DNA of 8,939 nucleotides. Source: JAAYCB01 sp012744395. GTDB taxonomy: Bacteria; Planctomycetota; Planctomycetia; Pirellulales; Thermoguttaceae. The position numbers were made by a program, and so were the translations under genes. The stretch is from contig JAQVNJ010000179.1 in NCBI GenBank assembly GCA_028703175.1, positions 1 through 8,939 on the forward strand. The letters are read 5' to 3'. Of the stretch, positions 8,752 through 8,939 are shown in pieces (the first letter of the stretch is position 1; each line of letters begins with the position of its first letter). A model generated the notes under the pieces. The model was not told where the DNA came from and did not search any database. It saw only the letters and a program-made list of their open reading frames with translations.

Positions 8752-8939
8752 TTGTTAACCCCTGCAGGATCGGTTAGACTCGAGCGATTTCCCGACACCG
8801 TCCGGTCGCCGGATGTCGCCTTCGTCTGCAAACAGCGGATACCTTCCGTTCCGCCGCAAGGCGATTTCCCAGGCCCGCCGGACCTGGCCGTGGAAATCCG
8901 CTCGCCCGACGATCGGCCCAACGCGGTGGCTGAGAAGAT
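8752..8939 (+). pseudogene. Uma2-family (DUF820) nuclease, 5'-truncated and cut by the window end
   Basis: The plus-strand frame is open from 8701 to the window edge. From about 8767 it reads like the middle of an Uma2 domain: RFPDTVRSPDVAFV, a variable loop, then PPDLAVEIRSPDD and a downstream Lys. The Asp of SPDV and the Glu of AVEIRSP are the family's expected PD-(D/E)xK nuclease residues. A normal Uma2 protein has about 70-90 residues before this point, covering the first helix and an E-L-I-x-G-E type strand. Here only about five residues separate a possible TTG at 8752 from the homology, and the frame is closed by a TGA at 8698-8700. No ribosome site or ATG is evident. The gene therefore looks like a decayed remnant whose front has been replaced by the carB upstream region. 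Uma2 genes occur in many copies in planctomycetes and cyanobacteria, often as remnants. The 3' part is not visible. Confidence 0.6.

Noticed and set aside
8706..8921. A 71-codon minus-strand open frame upstream of carB
   Set aside because: It lies opposite the recognisable Uma2 fragment and shows no domain; it is most likely an antisense shadow.

Overview
The window is GC-rich bacterial chromosome, roughly two-thirds G+C by eye, with long antisense open frames of the kind such DNA produces. A planctomycete of the Pirellulales type is my best guess. It rests on a tandem pair of Hsp20 genes, an Uma2-type nuclease fragment, a divergent MurJ-like flippase in a glycan operon, and a small secreted Tyr/Gly/Pro-rich protein. 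No rRNA or other definitive marker is present, so this placement is inference.

Layout: (1) 1-2968, plus strand, is the end of a tightly spaced glycan operon: the C-terminus of a GT4-type glycosyltransferase, a MurJ/MviN-family flippase, and a SAM methyltransferase with an N-terminal zinc-ribbon-like region. They probably build, flip and modify a surface polysaccharide or glycolipid. (2) 2969-3392 is non-coding. It holds several inverted repeats and then a consensus-perfect sigma-54 (-24/-12) promoter facing right. (3) 3393-4297, plus strand, holds two dissimilar Hsp20 small heat-shock proteins, each with a clear Shine-Dalgarno, followed by a strong GC hairpin. (4) 4517-4999, minus strand, is a short exported protein with a signal peptide, three 12-residue repeats and a very Tyr-rich tail. 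(5) 5233-8598, minus strand, is carB, the large subunit of carbamoyl-phosphate synthetase, with an unusually long linker between its two halves. (6) 8752-8939, plus strand, is an Uma2-family nuclease fragment that appears to lack its N-terminal part and runs off the window.

The most interesting element is the regulatory block in front of the Hsp20 pair. A sigma-54 site with upstream palindromes at about -80, -118 and -168 suggests that these chaperones are switched on by an enhancer-binding activator rather than by a sigma-32/CIRCE type heat-shock circuit. Other points worth checking are the loss in the flippase of three arginines essential in E. coli MurJ, the orphan repeat protein, the CarB linker insertion and the truncated Uma2 gene. 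I did not find a clearly new multi-gene system.
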